From the NCBI RefSeq assembly GCF_945906775.1, contig NZ_CAMDRE010000002.1, positions 1,116,001-1,180,000 on the forward strand: a stretch of DNA of 64,000 nt. Reading direction: 5' to 3'. The notes under the pieces were generated by a model. That model saw only the letters and a list, made by a program, of their open reading frames with translations. It did not search any database and had not been told where the DNA came from. The stretch comes from Citrobacter sp. Marseille-Q6884. Lineage in GTDB: Bacteria; Pseudomonadota; Gammaproteobacteria; Enterobacterales; Enterobacteriaceae. Each line of letters opens with the position of its first letter. The stretch's first letter is position 1. Positions 1-10,502 of this stretch are shown piece after piece. A program made the position numbers and the translations under genes.

Positions 1-406
1 CATACGCCACCATATACGTCAGTTCATCCAGCACCACCATATCCAGCGCTGCGTCGGCCAGCATCCGCTTTCCATGTTCCCAGACGGCCAGACAGGCTGC
101 CGTATCTGCTTCACGGTTTTGCGTCTCCCAGGTAAACCCGGTCGCCATTACCTGAAACTCCACACCATGGGGTTCCAGTAGATTTCGCTCGCCATTTGGC
201 CAGGTGCCTTTAATAAATTGCACTACACCCACTTTTTTACCGTGACCGACGGCGCGTGTCGCTGTGCCGAACGCAGCGGTGGTTTTCCCCTTACCATTAC
301 CGGTAAAGACGATGATAATGCCACGCTCGTCCTTTGCCGCGGCAACGCGTGCGTCAACCCGGTCTTTTACACGCTGCTGGCGCTGTTGATAGCGTTCTTC
401 ACTCAT
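1..406 (-). CDS. btuR: Cob(I)yrinic acid a,c-diamide adenosyltransferase (N-terminal part, cut by window edge)
   Basis: The gene reads leftward off the window; about 135 N-terminal residues are visible of roughly 196 in the family. BtuR (CobA/CobO family) transfers the adenosyl group of ATP to reduced corrinoids in the cytoplasm, for salvage and synthesis of adenosylcobalamin. The visible part has a basic, Gln/Arg-rich N-terminus and then the phosphate-binding loop GNGKGKTT near residues 36-43, followed by AFGTATRAVGHGKKV and WPNGERNLLEPHGVEF, which are typical of the family. The start ATG (complement of 404-406) overlaps the yciK stop as ATGA, so the two genes are translationally coupled, as in E. 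coli. The C-terminus lies outside the window. Confidence 0.93.
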   Translation of the reverse strand, partial: MSEERYQQRQQRVKDRVDARVAAAKDERGIIIVFTGNGKGKTTAAFGTATRAVGHGKKVGVVQFIKGTWPNGERNLLEPHGVEFQVMATGFTWETQNREADTAACLAVWEHGKRMLADAALDMVVLDELTYMVAY

Positions 407-1164
407 GAGGCAATTCCTGGTTTGCGGCCCGGTTGGGCATCGAAGGTCATACCGGTTTTCCGGCGACTGTCATCGCCCATCAGCCACAGATAAAGCGGCA
501 TAATGTCGGCGGGCGTTTTTAATTTCTGCGGATCTTCTGTCGGGAATGCGTTGGCACGCATACTGGTACGTGTACCGCCCGGGTTGATACAGTTTACGCG
601 CAGATGACGGTTCTGATACTCATCTGCCAGTACCTGCATCATCCCCTCGGTCGCAAATTTTGAGGCCGCATAGGCGCCCCAATTGGCCCGACCCTGGCGG
701 CCCACGCTGGAGGAGGTGAAGACCAGCGAGCCGGAATCAGACTTAAGTAGTAAAGGAAGCAGCGCCTGGGTCAACATAAAGGTGGCATTCACATTAACCT
801 GCATCACGTCCTGCCAGACCTGCGGGTTTTGCTCACTCATGGGACCGATATCACCCAGCAATCCGGCATTATGCAGAACGCCATCCAGACGCGGGTAATG
901 GGCGTCGATACGCTGCGCCAGGTGGTGGCATTCTTCAGAGGTGCAGGTGAGCAGATCCAGCGTAAACCACTGTGGCTGTGTACCCCTTTCATCGTTGATG
1001 GTCCGGGCAACCTGACGAAGTTTCTCTTCATTACGACCCAGCAGAATCACGGTTGCGCCGTAGCGCGCATAGGTAAGTGCGGCTTCACGTCCGATGCCAT
1101 CACTGGCACCGGTGACCAGAATAATACGATCCTGCAACAGGTCTTGTTTAGGTTGGTAATGCAC
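403..1164 (-). CDS. yciK: Short-chain dehydrogenase/reductase YciK
   Basis: This is a 253-residue classical SDR oxidoreductase of unknown substrate. The Rossmann motif TGASDGIGREAA lies near residues 18-29, NAG near 100, and the active-site Ser with the YAASK motif (Tyr/Lys pair) near 160-170. The start used is GTG at 1162-1164 (GTG CAT TAC CAA), which gives the usual family length. It forms an operon with btuR through an ATGA overlap, but no role in corrinoid metabolism can be read from the sequence. It is divergent from sohB across about 220 bp that must hold both promoters. The family assignment is firm; the physiological reaction is unknown. Confidence 0.92.
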   Translation of the reverse strand: MHYQPKQDLLQDRIILVTGASDGIGREAALTYARYGATVILLGRNEEKLRQVARTINDERGTQPQWFTLDLLTCTSEECHHLAQRIDAHYPRLDGVLHNAGLLGDIGPMSEQNPQVWQDVMQVNVNATFMLTQALLPLLLKSDSGSLVFTSSSVGRQGRANWGAYAASKFATEGMMQVLADEYQNRHLRVNCINPGGTRTSMRANAFPTEDPQKLKTPADIMPLYLWLMGDDSRRKTGMTFDAQPGRKPGIAS

Positions 1165-1385
1165 GGCTACTCCTCGGTAACGCTCTGACCATTCCGTTCG
1201 CGATAACTTTCGGCTTTATGCCTTAAAGCCTGCTCTTTTTCAATCAGCCAAAGGTAATAACACCGCAAAATGAACGCTTTGTCATGCTTTTTGCTGATTC
1301 TATTCCAGAATGGATCAAGCAAGACGGGCACACACGCCTGTTGTACACTGAGCGAAAGTAGCGTTGTTTAACCAAGGTGGGTCTC

Positions 1386-2432
<1,047 letters not shown>

Positions 2433-2457
2433 TCCATTGCGCGGCAAAGGATAAGAC

Positions 2458-2492
2458 AAAAACGCGAGGCCTGAGCCTCGCGTTTTGTTTTT
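2458..2492. terminator. Bidirectional terminator between sohB and yciN
   Basis: A 9-bp perfect GC-rich stem (ACGCGAGGC / GCCTCGCGT) with loop CTGA is flanked by AAAA on the left and TTTTGTTTTT on the right. It should terminate the convergent sohB and yciN transcripts. The yciN stop codon lies in its T tract. Confidence 0.85.
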
Positions 2493-2742
2493 AATCGATC
2501 AGGTGATACTTCTCAGAGAGTACATGCGCTAAATGTTTAAACATATTAAACACCGCAGTACTTTTGGGCGTCGGCAGCCCTTGTTCGTCTAAAAAGTAAT
2601 CTCCGCTGAAAACCAGCACGCCATTTCGCTGCGTAACGCCGGTGGCGACAATCCCCGCCAGCGTGTCCTCATGCTCACGAATGATTTTGTTGGCTTCAAT
2701 CAGCAGTGTTTCGCGATCGATGGGTTGAGTGTCTTTATGCAT
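2491..2742 (-). CDS. yciN: DUF2498 family protein YciN
   Basis: A small soluble protein of 83 residues, identical in length to E. coli YciN (DUF2498). No catalytic motif or membrane segment is visible; the sequence is mixed, with a helical N-terminal half (ETLLIEANKIIREHEDT) and a C-terminal FNMFKHLAHVLSEKYHL. It starts at ATG (complement 2740-2742), preceded by the purine-rich AAGGAGTAA on the minus strand. It is monocistronic between sohB (convergent) and topA (divergent). Function is unknown. Confidence 0.88.
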   Translation of the reverse strand: MHKDTQPIDRETLLIEANKIIREHEDTLAGIVATGVTQRNGVLVFSGDYFLDEQGLPTPKSTAVFNMFKHLAHVLSEKYHLID

Positions 2743-3141
2743 TATTTACTCCTTAAACAAGGACATTAGTCTACGCTGAGCCCGGCTTATGGGCAAATAT
2801 TCCCTGATAAAAACGAAGGTCTTACGACAGCGTTGCCACTGGCGAGATTTGTTTTTGCATGCTAATAAAGTTGCGTAACGCATTTTATCAGGTACAGTGT
2901 GACGCTTTCGTCAATCTGGCAACAGATTTGCTTGACATTCGACCAACACTCCGTCGTGCCATAGCATTTGCGTGCAGAAAAGCCTGTTAACTCAGCGACA
3001 TGAGAGTTACAGTACGAGCGCGCAATCCGTTTAAGGTGTTGATATCCACCGACACAGAGACCCAATCGATGTCTCGTCGCCAGTGGAAGGTGAACAACGT
3101 GCGACGCATTCCTGGAAGAATCAAATTAGGTAAAGGTGAAT
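2743..3141 (+). promoter_or_regulatory. yciN/topA divergent intergenic region with candidate topA promoters
   Basis: These 399 bases hold no gene I can support. E. coli topA has several tandem promoters, including a heat-shock one, and this region is of comparable size. Possible elements read toward topA are TTGCGT (2872-2877) with TACAGT 16 bases downstream, and a consensus -35 TTGACA at 2932-2937 with no obvious -10 at ideal spacing. The topA ribosome-binding site AAAGGTG is at 3132-3138. The promoter calls are inference from pattern only. Confidence 0.35.
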
Positions 3142-5739
3142 ATGGGTAAAGCTCTTGTCATCGTTGAGTCCCCGGCAAAAGCCAAAACGATCAACAAGTA
3201 TCTGGGTAGTGACTACGTGGTGAAATCCAGCGTCGGTCATATCCGTGATTTGCCGACCAGTGGCTCAGCAACTAAAAAGAGCGCCGACTCAACCTCCACC
3301 AAAACGGCTAAAAAGCCCAAAAAGGATGAACGTGGCGCTCTCGTCAACCGTATGGGGGTTGACCCGTGGCACAACTGGGACGCGCGTTATGAAGTGCTGC
3401 CCGGTAAAGAGAAGGTTGTCTCTGAACTGAAACAGTTGGCTGAAAAAGCCGACCACATCTATCTCGCAACTGACCTTGACCGCGAAGGGGAAGCCATTGC
3501 ATGGCACCTGCGGGAAGTGATCGGGGGCGATGACACCCGCTACAGTCGCGTGGTGTTTAACGAAATTACTAAAAACGCGATTCGCCAGGCGTTTGAAAAG
3601 CCAGGCGAGCTGAATATCGACCGCGTTAATGCGCAACAGGCGCGCCGCTTTATGGACCGCGTAGTGGGCTATATGGTGTCCCCGCTGTTGTGGAAAAAAA
3701 TTGCGCGTGGTCTTTCTGCGGGGCGTGTACAGTCGGTTGCTGTGCGTCTGGTCGTTGAGCGTGAGCGTGAAATCAAGGCATTCGTGCCTGAAGAGTTCTG
3801 GGAAGTTAATGCCAGCACCACGACGCCATCCGGTGATGCGTTGCCGCTGGAAGTGACGCATCAGAACGATAAACCGTTCCGTCCGGTCAACCGCGAACAA
3901 ACGCTTGCCGCAGTAAGCTTGTTGGAGAAAGCGCGTTATAGCGTGCTGGAACGTGAAGATAAGCCCACCAGTAGCAAACCGGGTGCGCCGTTCATCACTT
4001 CCACGCTGCAACAGGCTGCCAGCACGCGTCTGGGCTTCGGTGTGAAGAAAACCATGATGATGGCGCAGCGCTTGTATGAAGCGGGCTACATCACCTATAT
4101 GCGTACTGACTCAACGAATCTGAGCCAGGATGCGGTTTCGATGGTTCGTGATTACATCAGCGATAATTTTGGCAAAAAATACTTGCCGGAAAACGCAAAC
4201 CAGTACGCCAGCAAAGAGAACTCACAGGAAGCGCACGAAGCCATCCGTCCTTCAGATGTCTCCGTTCAGGCAGAATCACTGAAAGATATGGAAGCTGATG
4301 CGCAAAAACTGTATCAGCTGATCTGGCGTCAGTTTGTGGCCTGCCAGATGACCCCGGCTAAATATGACTCCACCACGCTGACCGTGGGTGCAGGTGAGTT
4401 CCGCCTGAAAGCGCGTGGTCGTATTCTGCGCTTTGATGGTTGGACGAAAGTGATGCCAGCCCTGCGTAAGGGCGATGAAGATCGTATTTTACCGGTTGTG
4501 GATAAAGGTGATGCACTGACGTTAGTCGAACTGACGCCTGCACAGCACTTTACCAAGCCGCCGGCGCGTTTCAGTGAAGCCTCGCTGGTAAAAGAGCTTG
4601 AAAAACGTGGGATTGGTCGTCCGTCCACGTATGCATCGATCATTTCTACGATTCAGGATCGTGGCTATGTCCGTGTTGAGAACCGTCGTTTCTACGCTGA
4701 AAAAATGGGCGAGATCGTCACCGATCGTCTGGAAGAAAACTTCCGCGAATTGATGAATTACGATTTCACCGCGCAGATGGAAAACAGTCTCGACCAGGTG
4801 GCGAATCACGAAGCCGAGTGGAAAGGCGTACTCGACAACTTCTTCAGTGATTTTACTCAGCAACTGGATAAAGCCGAGAAAGATCCTGAAGAGGGCGGCA
4901 TGCGTCCGAACCAGATGGTGCTGACCAGCATCGATTGCCCGACATGCGGTCGTAAGATGGGTATTCGTACTGCCAGTACCGGCGTTTTCCTGGGATGTTC
5001 CGGTTATGCGCTTTCACCGAAAGAGCGCTGCAAAACCACCATTAATCTGGTGCCGGAAAACGAAGTGCTGAACGTGCTGGAAGGCGACGATGCGGAAACC
5101 AACGCGTTGCGTGCTAAGCGTCGCTGCCAGAAGTGTGGCACGGCGATGGACAGCTACCTCATCGATCCTAAACGTAAACTGCATGTCTGTGGTAACAACC
5201 CGACCTGCGATGGTTACGAAATCGAAGAGGGCGAGTTCCGCATCAAAGGTTACGATGGTCCTATCGTAGAGTGTGAGAAATGTGGTTCAGAAATGCACCT
5301 GAAAATGGGGCGTTTCGGTAAGTACATGGCTTGTACGAACGACGAGTGTAAAAACACCCGTAAGATCCTGCGTAACGGTGAAGTCGCGCCGCCGAAAGAA
5401 GATCCGGTTCCGTTACCGGAGCTGCCATGCGAGAAATCGGATGCGTATTTTGTGTTACGTGATGGCGCAGCAGGTATCTTCCTGGCCGCTAACACGTTCC
5501 CGAAATCACGTGAGACCCGTGCGCCGTTAGTGGAAGAGTTATATCGCTTCCGCGATCGTCTGCCGGAAAAACTGCGTTACCTGGCTGACGCACCGCAGAC
5601 CGATCCCGATGGCAATAAATCAATGGTTCGCTTTAGCCGTAAAACTAAGCAGCAGTATGTTGCTGCGGAGAAAGACGGTAAAGCGACCGGATGGTCTGCC
5701 TTTTTCGTGGATGGTAAATGGGTAGAAGGTAAGAAATAA
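3142..5739 (+). CDS. topA: DNA topoisomerase I (omega protein)
   Basis: A type IA topoisomerase of 865 residues, the same length as in E. coli. It relaxes negatively supercoiled DNA by passing strands through a transient 5'-phosphotyrosyl nick. The Toprim domain starts with VIVESPAKAKT and has DLDREGEAIAW (metal-binding Asp pair and Glu) near 111-121. The active Tyr is in GYITYMRTDSTN near 315-325. Three C-terminal zinc ribbons are visible (CPTCGRKMG, CQKCGTAMD, CEKCGSEMH with partner Cys pairs). The start is ATG at 3142 with AAAGGTG upstream; an in-frame GTG six bases earlier lies inside that ribosome-binding site. It sits upstream of cysB, separated by a terminator. Confidence 0.98.
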   Translation: MGKALVIVESPAKAKTINKYLGSDYVVKSSVGHIRDLPTSGSATKKSADSTSTKTAKKPKKDERGALVNRMGVDPWHNWDARYEVLPGKEKVVSELKQLAEKADHIYLATDLDREGEAIAWHLREVIGGDDTRYSRVVFNEITKNAIRQAFEKPGELNIDRVNAQQARRFMDRVVGYMVSPLLWKKIARGLSAGRVQSVAVRLVVEREREIKAFVPEEFWEVNASTTTPSGDALPLEVTHQNDKPFRPVNREQTLAAVSLLEKARYSVLEREDKPTSSKPGAPFITSTLQQAASTRLGFGVKKTMMMAQRLYEAGYITYMRTDSTNLSQDAVSMVRDYISDNFGKKYLPENANQYASKENSQEAHEAIRPSDVSVQAESLKDMEADAQKLYQLIWRQFVACQMTPAKYDSTTLTVGAGEFRLKARGRILRFDGWTKVMPALRKGDEDRILPVVDKGDALTLVELTPAQHFTKPPARFSEASLVKELEKRGIGRPSTYASIISTIQDRGYVRVENRRFYAEKMGEIVTDRLEENFRELMNYDFTAQMENSLDQVANHEAEWKGVLDNFFSDFTQQLDKAEKDPEEGGMRPNQMVLTSIDCPTCGRKMGIRTASTGVFLGCSGYALSPKERCKTTINLVPENEVLNVLEGDDAETNALRAKRRCQKCGTAMDSYLIDPKRKLHVCGNNPTCDGYEIEEGEFRIKGYDGPIVECEKCGSEMHLKMGRFGKYMACTNDECKNTRKILRNGEVAPPKEDPVPLPELPCEKSDAYFVLRDGAAGIFLAANTFPKSRETRAPLVEELYRFRDRLPEKLRYLADAPQTDPDGNKSMVRFSRKTKQQYVAAEKDGKATGWSAFFVDGKWVEGKK

Positions 5740-5763
5740 CAGCCTGTCAGCTGTATTTCACCT

Positions 5764-5795
5764 GAAAGGGTCGCGCAAGCGGCCCTTTTTTATTG
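5764..5795 (+). terminator. topA terminator
   Basis: The stem AAGGGTCGC / GCGGCCCTT (one G-T pair) with loop GCAA is followed by TTTTTTATT. It stands 25 bases after the topA stop and is a typical intrinsic terminator. Confidence 0.82.
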
Positions 5796-5949
5796 TCGGG
5801 CTATTATTTTTTGTCATCTCTATACAGCTCAGATTTAAATGATATAGTGGTTATAGTTAACAGGGTTTTTATTATTAAATCGTATTAGCAGCGCGTGAGA
5901 GCCTGCGCATTAAACGATGATCTGATGGCGCTAATCTGGATGGTTTAAC

Positions 5950-6924
5950 ATGAAATTACAGCAGCTTCGCTATATTGTTGAGGTGGTTAATCACAACCTT
6001 AATGTCTCCTCAACGGCCGAAGGGCTTTATACCTCTCAGCCTGGTATCAGTAAGCAAGTTCGTATGCTGGAAGATGAGCTTGGCATCCAGATTTTTGCCC
6101 GTAGTGGTAAGCACCTGACGCAGGTGACTCCGGCAGGGCAGGAAGTCATCCGTATCGCGCGTGAAGTTTTGTCTAAAGTGGATGCCATTAAGTCTGTTGC
6201 CGGTGAACATACCTGGCCGGATAAAGGCTCGTTATACATTGCCACAACGCACACCCAGGCACGTTATGCATTGCCAAATGTGATTAAAGGTTTTATTGAA
6301 CGCTATCCTCGGGTGTCTTTACATATGCATCAGGGGTCGCCGACGCAAATTGCCGAAGCCGTTTCTAAAGGAAATGCGGATTTCGCCATTGCTACTGAAG
6401 CACTGCATCTGTACGACGATCTGGTCATGTTGCCGTGCTACCACTGGAATCGTTCGATCGTCGTCACGCCGGATCATCCGCTGGCGGGCAAATCCTCCGT
6501 GTCGATTGAAGAGCTGGCACAATACCCCCTTGTGACCTACACCTTTGGTTTTACCGGCCGTTCAGAACTGGATACGGCATTTAACCGGGCGGGTCTGGAG
6601 CCACGAATTGTCTTTACCGCGACCGATGCGGATGTGATCAAAACCTATGTCAGACTGGGGCTGGGCGTGGGCGTGATTGCCAGCATGGCTGTCGATCCGA
6701 TTTCTGACCCGGACCTGGTGCGTGTCGATGCGCATGATATCTTCAGCCATAGCACCACCAAAATCGGTTTCCGTCGTAGCACCTTCTTACGCAGTTACAT
6801 GTATGATTTTATTCAACGTTTTGCGCCGCATTTGACACGTGATGTGGTTGATACGGCGGTCGCGTTACGCTCTAACGATGACATTGAAGCAATGTTTAAA
6901 GACATTAAATTGCCAGAGAAATAA
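5950..6924 (+). CDS. cysB: LysR-type regulator CysB
   Basis: A 324-residue LysR-family activator of sulfate assimilation and cysteine synthesis genes. It responds to N-acetylserine (inducer) and to sulfide or thiosulfate (anti-inducers). The N-terminal winged helix-turn-helix occupies about residues 1-60 (MKLQQLRYIVEVV, then SQPGISKQVRMLEDELG). The two-lobed ligand domain covers about 90-300, with TTHTQARYALP near 100 that forms the effector pocket. Length and both termini match E. coli CysB. It lies alone between the topA terminator and the ymiA/yciX/acnA group, with an AT-rich promoter region upstream (about 5810-5949). Confidence 0.97.
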   Translation: MKLQQLRYIVEVVNHNLNVSSTAEGLYTSQPGISKQVRMLEDELGIQIFARSGKHLTQVTPAGQEVIRIAREVLSKVDAIKSVAGEHTWPDKGSLYIATTHTQARYALPNVIKGFIERYPRVSLHMHQGSPTQIAEAVSKGNADFAIATEALHLYDDLVMLPCYHWNRSIVVTPDHPLAGKSSVSIEELAQYPLVTYTFGFTGRSELDTAFNRAGLEPRIVFTATDADVIKTYVRLGLGVGVIASMAVDPISDPDLVRVDAHDIFSHSTTKIGFRRSTFLRSYMYDFIQRFAPHLTRDVVDTAVALRSNDDIEAMFKDIKLPEK

Positions 6925-7124
6925 TAACGAAGATTATCTCGCCAGTATTGCTACAGATATAGCGGTACTGGTGGGTGAGTCTGAATTTATTATCATTTCC
7001 CATAGCGGCCATTAACCGCAGATTATTTATGGGAATATTCGCTAAAGTAGTTTTAAATTAACGGACCCGCCAAAAAACCTTTCAAATATTGATATTCGAT
7101 CAAACAATTGCGTTATTTATAAGT

Positions 7125-7153
7125 CCAGGTCAGAAAATTATCTGGCTTTTTTC
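7125..7153 (+). terminator. Possible terminator in the 312-bp cysB-ymiA gap
   Basis: The only structure I see in 6925-7236 that could end transcription is a short stem CCAGGT / ATCTGG (one G-T pair, 9-base loop) followed by CTTTTTTCC. It lies 200 bases beyond cysB. The rest of the gap is AT-rich and contains no supportable gene; it probably carries the ymiA promoter. Confidence 0.4.
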
Positions 7154-7236
7154 CACGGCTTTAATTAGGATTCCTCTTATCTGGTGATTAATTGTACCGA
7201 TTGTTTGGTGCCTAAATGATAAGTGATTTCGATAGT

Positions 7237-7377
7237 ATGAGGTTAGCGATGCCTTCAGGAAACCCGCCGCCACGCCGGGATCCCGCGTTGAAACGTAAAG
7301 CCTGGTTCACCGTTTTTCTCGGCTCAGCAGTATTCTGGATTGTGGTTGCGCTCGTGATTTGGCAAGTGTGGGGGTAA
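7237..7377 (+). CDS. ymiA: Small inner-membrane protein YmiA
   Basis: A 46-residue protein with a short basic, Pro-rich N-terminus (PPPRRDPALKRKAW) and one membrane segment (about residues 25-44, FTVFLGSAVFWIVVALVIW), ending QVWG. It agrees with E. coli YmiA in length, topology and position between cysB and acnA. The ATG at 7237 gives the MRLAMPSG start; a second ATG at 7249 could also serve. It is followed after three bases by the next small gene, suggesting a bicistron. Function is unknown; single-span proteins like this often act as accessory subunits of membrane complexes, which is speculation here. Confidence 0.85.
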   Translation: MRLAMPSGNPPPRRDPALKRKAWFTVFLGSAVFWIVVALVIWQVWG

Positions 7378-7380
7378 ACC

Positions 7381-7554
7381 ATGACCGCACAAGAACAACA
7401 CGCTTCCTCTGAGCCTGCTCAATGCAACAAAGAACAAGAACATGAGAAGGCGACGACCACGGAATGCGGGGAAGATATTCCTGCTTCGTGGCAGTTGTCA
7501 CCGCAACAGCGGGCATTCATTGATTTATTCGCAGAGGATGACCCGCAAGAATAA
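7381..7554 (+). CDS. yciX: Small hydrophilic protein, positional counterpart of YciX
   Basis: A 57-residue acidic protein beginning MTAQEQHASS and ending SPQQRAFIDLFAEDDPQE. It is rich in Glu, Gln and Thr in the first half and has no membrane segment. It starts three bases after the ymiA stop, so the two are probably cotranscribed and coupled. Position (ymiA-yciX-acnA) identifies it with the small E. coli gene at that place; I am not certain of the E. coli protein sequence from memory. It has two cysteines (near 19 and 36) but no recognisable domain. Function is unknown. Confidence 0.65.
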   Translation: MTAQEQHASSEPAQCNKEQEHEKATTTECGEDIPASWQLSPQQRAFIDLFAEDDPQE

Positions 7555-7821
7555 TCTCCACGTTTTTGATCATTATTATTTGCAGCAAGAATGAAATCCA
7601 GTATCGCGTATTACGTCATCCTCGCTGACGTCGTACAGGGTTAATGACTGTGTTAAACCCGCCATTCAGATTCTCCCTCACTATGCGTTGCTTCATGATT
7701 TTATCGCTCTCCCTTTTATCAATTTGAGTTGTTATCAAAGCGTTACATTTTGTTTGTGTTATCTTTAATACTAACCCTGAGGAGAGTCCGGGGATCCAAC
7801 CCTGTCATTTAAGGAGGAGCT

Positions 7822-10497
7822 ATGTCGTCGATACTACGAGAAGCCAGTAAGGACACATTGCAGGTTAAAGATAAAACCTACCGCTACTACAGTTTGCCTC
7901 TGGCTGCAAAATCACTGGGTGATATCACCCGCTTACCCAAATCATTAAAAGTCCTGTTGGAAAACCTGCTGCGCTGGCAGGACGGTGACTCTGTAACCGA
8001 AGATGATATCCATTCTCTGGCCAAATGGCTAAACGACGCCCATGCCGATCGTGAGATTGCTTATCGTCCCGCCCGTGTACTGATGCAGGACTTTACCGGC
8101 GTACCGGCGGTGGTCGATCTGGCAGCCATGCGCGAAGCCGTCAAGCGCCTGGGAGGGGACACGGCAAAAGTGAACCCGCTTTCCCCCGTTGATCTGGTGA
8201 TTGACCACTCGGTGACGGTGGATCGCTTCGGTGATGATGATGCTTTCGAAGAGAACGTCCGGCTGGAAATGGAGCGTAACCATGAACGCTATGTGTTTCT
8301 GAAATGGGGACAACAGGCGTTCAGCCGTTTTAGTGTCGTCCCGCCGGGGACGGGGATCTGTCATCAGGTTAATCTCGAATATCTTGGGAAAGCGGTATGG
8401 AGTGAATTGCAGGATGGCGAGTGGGTGGCGTATCCGGACACACTGGTCGGCACGGATTCGCATACCACGATGATCAACGGCCTTGGCGTGCTGGGCTGGG
8501 GGGTTGGGGGGATTGAAGCCGAAGCGGCCATGCTCGGCCAGCCGGTTTCGATGCTGATCCCTGACGTTGTGGGTTTCAAACTTGTTGGAAAACTGCGTGA
8601 AGGGATCACCGCCACCGATCTGGTATTGACAGTGACCCAGATGCTGCGTAAGCACGGCGTGGTCGGAAAATTTGTTGAATTTTATGGCGATGGTCTGGAT
8701 ACCTTACCGTTGGCCGATCGGGCGACCATTGCGAACATGGCGCCAGAGTATGGCGCAACCTGTGGCTTCTTCCCGATTGATGGCGTGACCCTCGAATACA
8801 TGCGACTGAGCGGACGCAGCGAAGAGCAGGTTGAGCTGGTGGGCGCCTACGCTAAAGCGCAAGGGATGTGGCGCAACCCGGGTGATGAACCTGTCTTTAC
8901 CAGCTCGCTGGTGCTGGATATGGCCGATGTGGAAGCCAGCCTGGCCGGACCGAAGCGTCCGCAGGATCGGGTCGCGTTAGGCGATGTTCCGAAAGCCTTT
9001 GCCGCAAGTAATGAGCTTGAGGTCAATAGCTCGCACAAAGACCGACAGCCCGTGGATTATGTTCTGAACGGTCATCAATATCAGCTACCGGATGGCGCGG
9101 TGGTCATTGCGGCGATCACCTCCTGTACAAACACCTCAAACCCGAGCGTATTGATGGCGGCGGGCCTGCTGGCGAAAAAAGCGGTCACTCTTGGCCTCAA
9201 ACGCCAGCCCTGGGTGAAAGCCTCGCTGGCGCCTGGTTCAAAAGTGGTTTCTGATTATCTGGCGCAAGCGAGACTCACACCGTATCTCGATGAACTGGGA
9301 TTCAATCTTGTCGGCTATGGCTGTACAACCTGTATTGGTAACTCTGGCCCGTTACCTGACCCCATTGAAACGGCAATTAAAAAAGGGGATCTGACGGTCG
9401 GGGCGGTACTTTCCGGTAACCGTAACTTCGAGGGGCGTATTCATCCGTTAGTCAAAACAAACTGGCTGGCATCGCCGCCGCTGGTGGTCGCTTACGCGCT
9501 GGCGGGAAATATGAATGTAAACCTGACCAAAGATCCGCTGGGCCATGACAGAAAAGGCGATCCCGTTTACCTGAAAGATATCTGGCCTTCAGCCCGCGAG
9601 ATTGCTCGTGCCGTTGAACAGGTCTCTACCGCAATGTTCCATAAAGAGTATGCCGAAGTGTTTGAAGGCACACCGGAATGGAAAGCCATCAATGTTGATC
9701 GCGCAGACACCTACGGCTGGCAGTCTGACTCGACCTATATTCGTTTGTCGCCGTTCTTCGACGGAATGCAGGCTACACCGGACCCGGTACAGGATATTCA
9801 TGGGGCGCGGATTCTGGCGATGCTGGGCGACTCTGTGACAACAGACCATATTTCACCGGCGGGCAGCATTAAGCCAGATAGCCCGGCAGGACGCTATCTT
9901 CAGGGCCACGGAGTTGAACGTAAGGATTTTAACTCCTACGGGTCGCGTCGCGGAAACCACGAAGTGATGATGCGCGGCACATTTGCCAATATTCGCATTC
10001 GCAATGAGATGGTGCCGGGTATTGAAGGCGGGATGACTCGCCATTTACCGGGAACGGAAGTGATGGCTATCTACGACGCCGCTATGCGCTACCAGCAAGA
10101 GCAGGTTCCGCTCGCGGTGATTGCCGGCAAAGAGTACGGTTCTGGCTCCAGCCGTGACTGGGCCGCGAAAGGCCCGCGTTTGTTGGGGATTCGTGTGGTT
10201 ATCGCGGAATCCTTTGAGCGAATTCACCGTTCCAACCTGATTGGGATGGGGATACTGCCGCTGGAGTTCCCACAAGCCGTCACGCGCAAAACGCTTGGTT
10301 TAACCGGTGAGGAAGTGATTGATATTACGGATTTGCAAAACATTAAACCGGGAGCCGTTATTCCGGTGAATATGGTGCGTGCAGATGGACGTAAAGAGGT
10401 GATTTTGTGCCGCTGCAGAATTGATACCGCAACGGAGTTAACCTACTACCAAAACGACGGCATCTTGCACTATGTTATTCGTAATATGCTGAGTTAA
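7822..10497 (+). CDS. acnA: Aconitate hydratase A
   Basis: An 891-residue iron-sulfur enzyme that interconverts citrate and isocitrate in the TCA cycle; AcnA is the stress- and stationary-phase isozyme and binds mRNA as an apo-protein. The [4Fe-4S] ligands are visible as CTNTSNPS (Cys near 435) and CTTCIGNSGP (Cys near 501 and 504). The swivel domain carries YGSGSSRDWAAKGPRLLG near 770-790. The start ATG at 7822 follows AAGGAGGAG (7811-7819). The 267-base gap upstream (7555-7821) should hold its promoters; in E. coli these respond to SoxRS, ArcA and FNR, but I did not identify sites. A terminator shared with ribA follows. Confidence 0.98.
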   Translation: MSSILREASKDTLQVKDKTYRYYSLPLAAKSLGDITRLPKSLKVLLENLLRWQDGDSVTEDDIHSLAKWLNDAHADREIAYRPARVLMQDFTGVPAVVDLAAMREAVKRLGGDTAKVNPLSPVDLVIDHSVTVDRFGDDDAFEENVRLEMERNHERYVFLKWGQQAFSRFSVVPPGTGICHQVNLEYLGKAVWSELQDGEWVAYPDTLVGTDSHTTMINGLGVLGWGVGGIEAEAAMLGQPVSMLIPDVVGFKLVGKLREGITATDLVLTVTQMLRKHGVVGKFVEFYGDGLDTLPLADRATIANMAPEYGATCGFFPIDGVTLEYMRLSGRSEEQVELVGAYAKAQGMWRNPGDEPVFTSSLVLDMADVEASLAGPKRPQDRVALGDVPKAFAASNELEVNSSHKDRQPVDYVLNGHQYQLPDGAVVIAAITSCTNTSNPSVLMAAGLLAKKAVTLGLKRQPWVKASLAPGSKVVSDYLAQARLTPYLDELGFNLVGYGCTTCIGNSGPLPDPIETAIKKGDLTVGAVLSGNRNFEGRIHPLVKTNWLASPPLVVAYALAGNMNVNLTKDPLGHDRKGDPVYLKDIWPSAREIARAVEQVSTAMFHKEYAEVFEGTPEWKAINVDRADTYGWQSDSTYIRLSPFFDGMQATPDPVQDIHGARILAMLGDSVTTDHISPAGSIKPDSPAGRYLQGHGVERKDFNSYGSRRGNHEVMMRGTFANIRIRNEMVPGIEGGMTRHLPGTEVMAIYDAAMRYQQEQVPLAVIAGKEYGSGSSRDWAAKGPRLLGIRVVIAESFERIHRSNLIGMGILPLEFPQAVTRKTLGLTGEEVIDITDLQNIKPGAVIPVNMVRADGRKEVILCRCRIDTATELTYYQNDGILHYVIRNMLS

Positions 10498-10502
10498 ATG
10501 TG

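Noticed and set aside
3289..4011. Open frame of 240 codons on the minus strand inside topA
   Set aside because: It lies wholly opposite the conserved topA catalytic domain, has no ribosome-binding site, and its sequence resembles no protein family; it is an antisense shadow.
8029..8655. Open frame of 208 codons on the minus strand inside acnA
   Set aside because: It is antisense to the conserved aconitase core, and its composition reflects the codon pattern of acnA.
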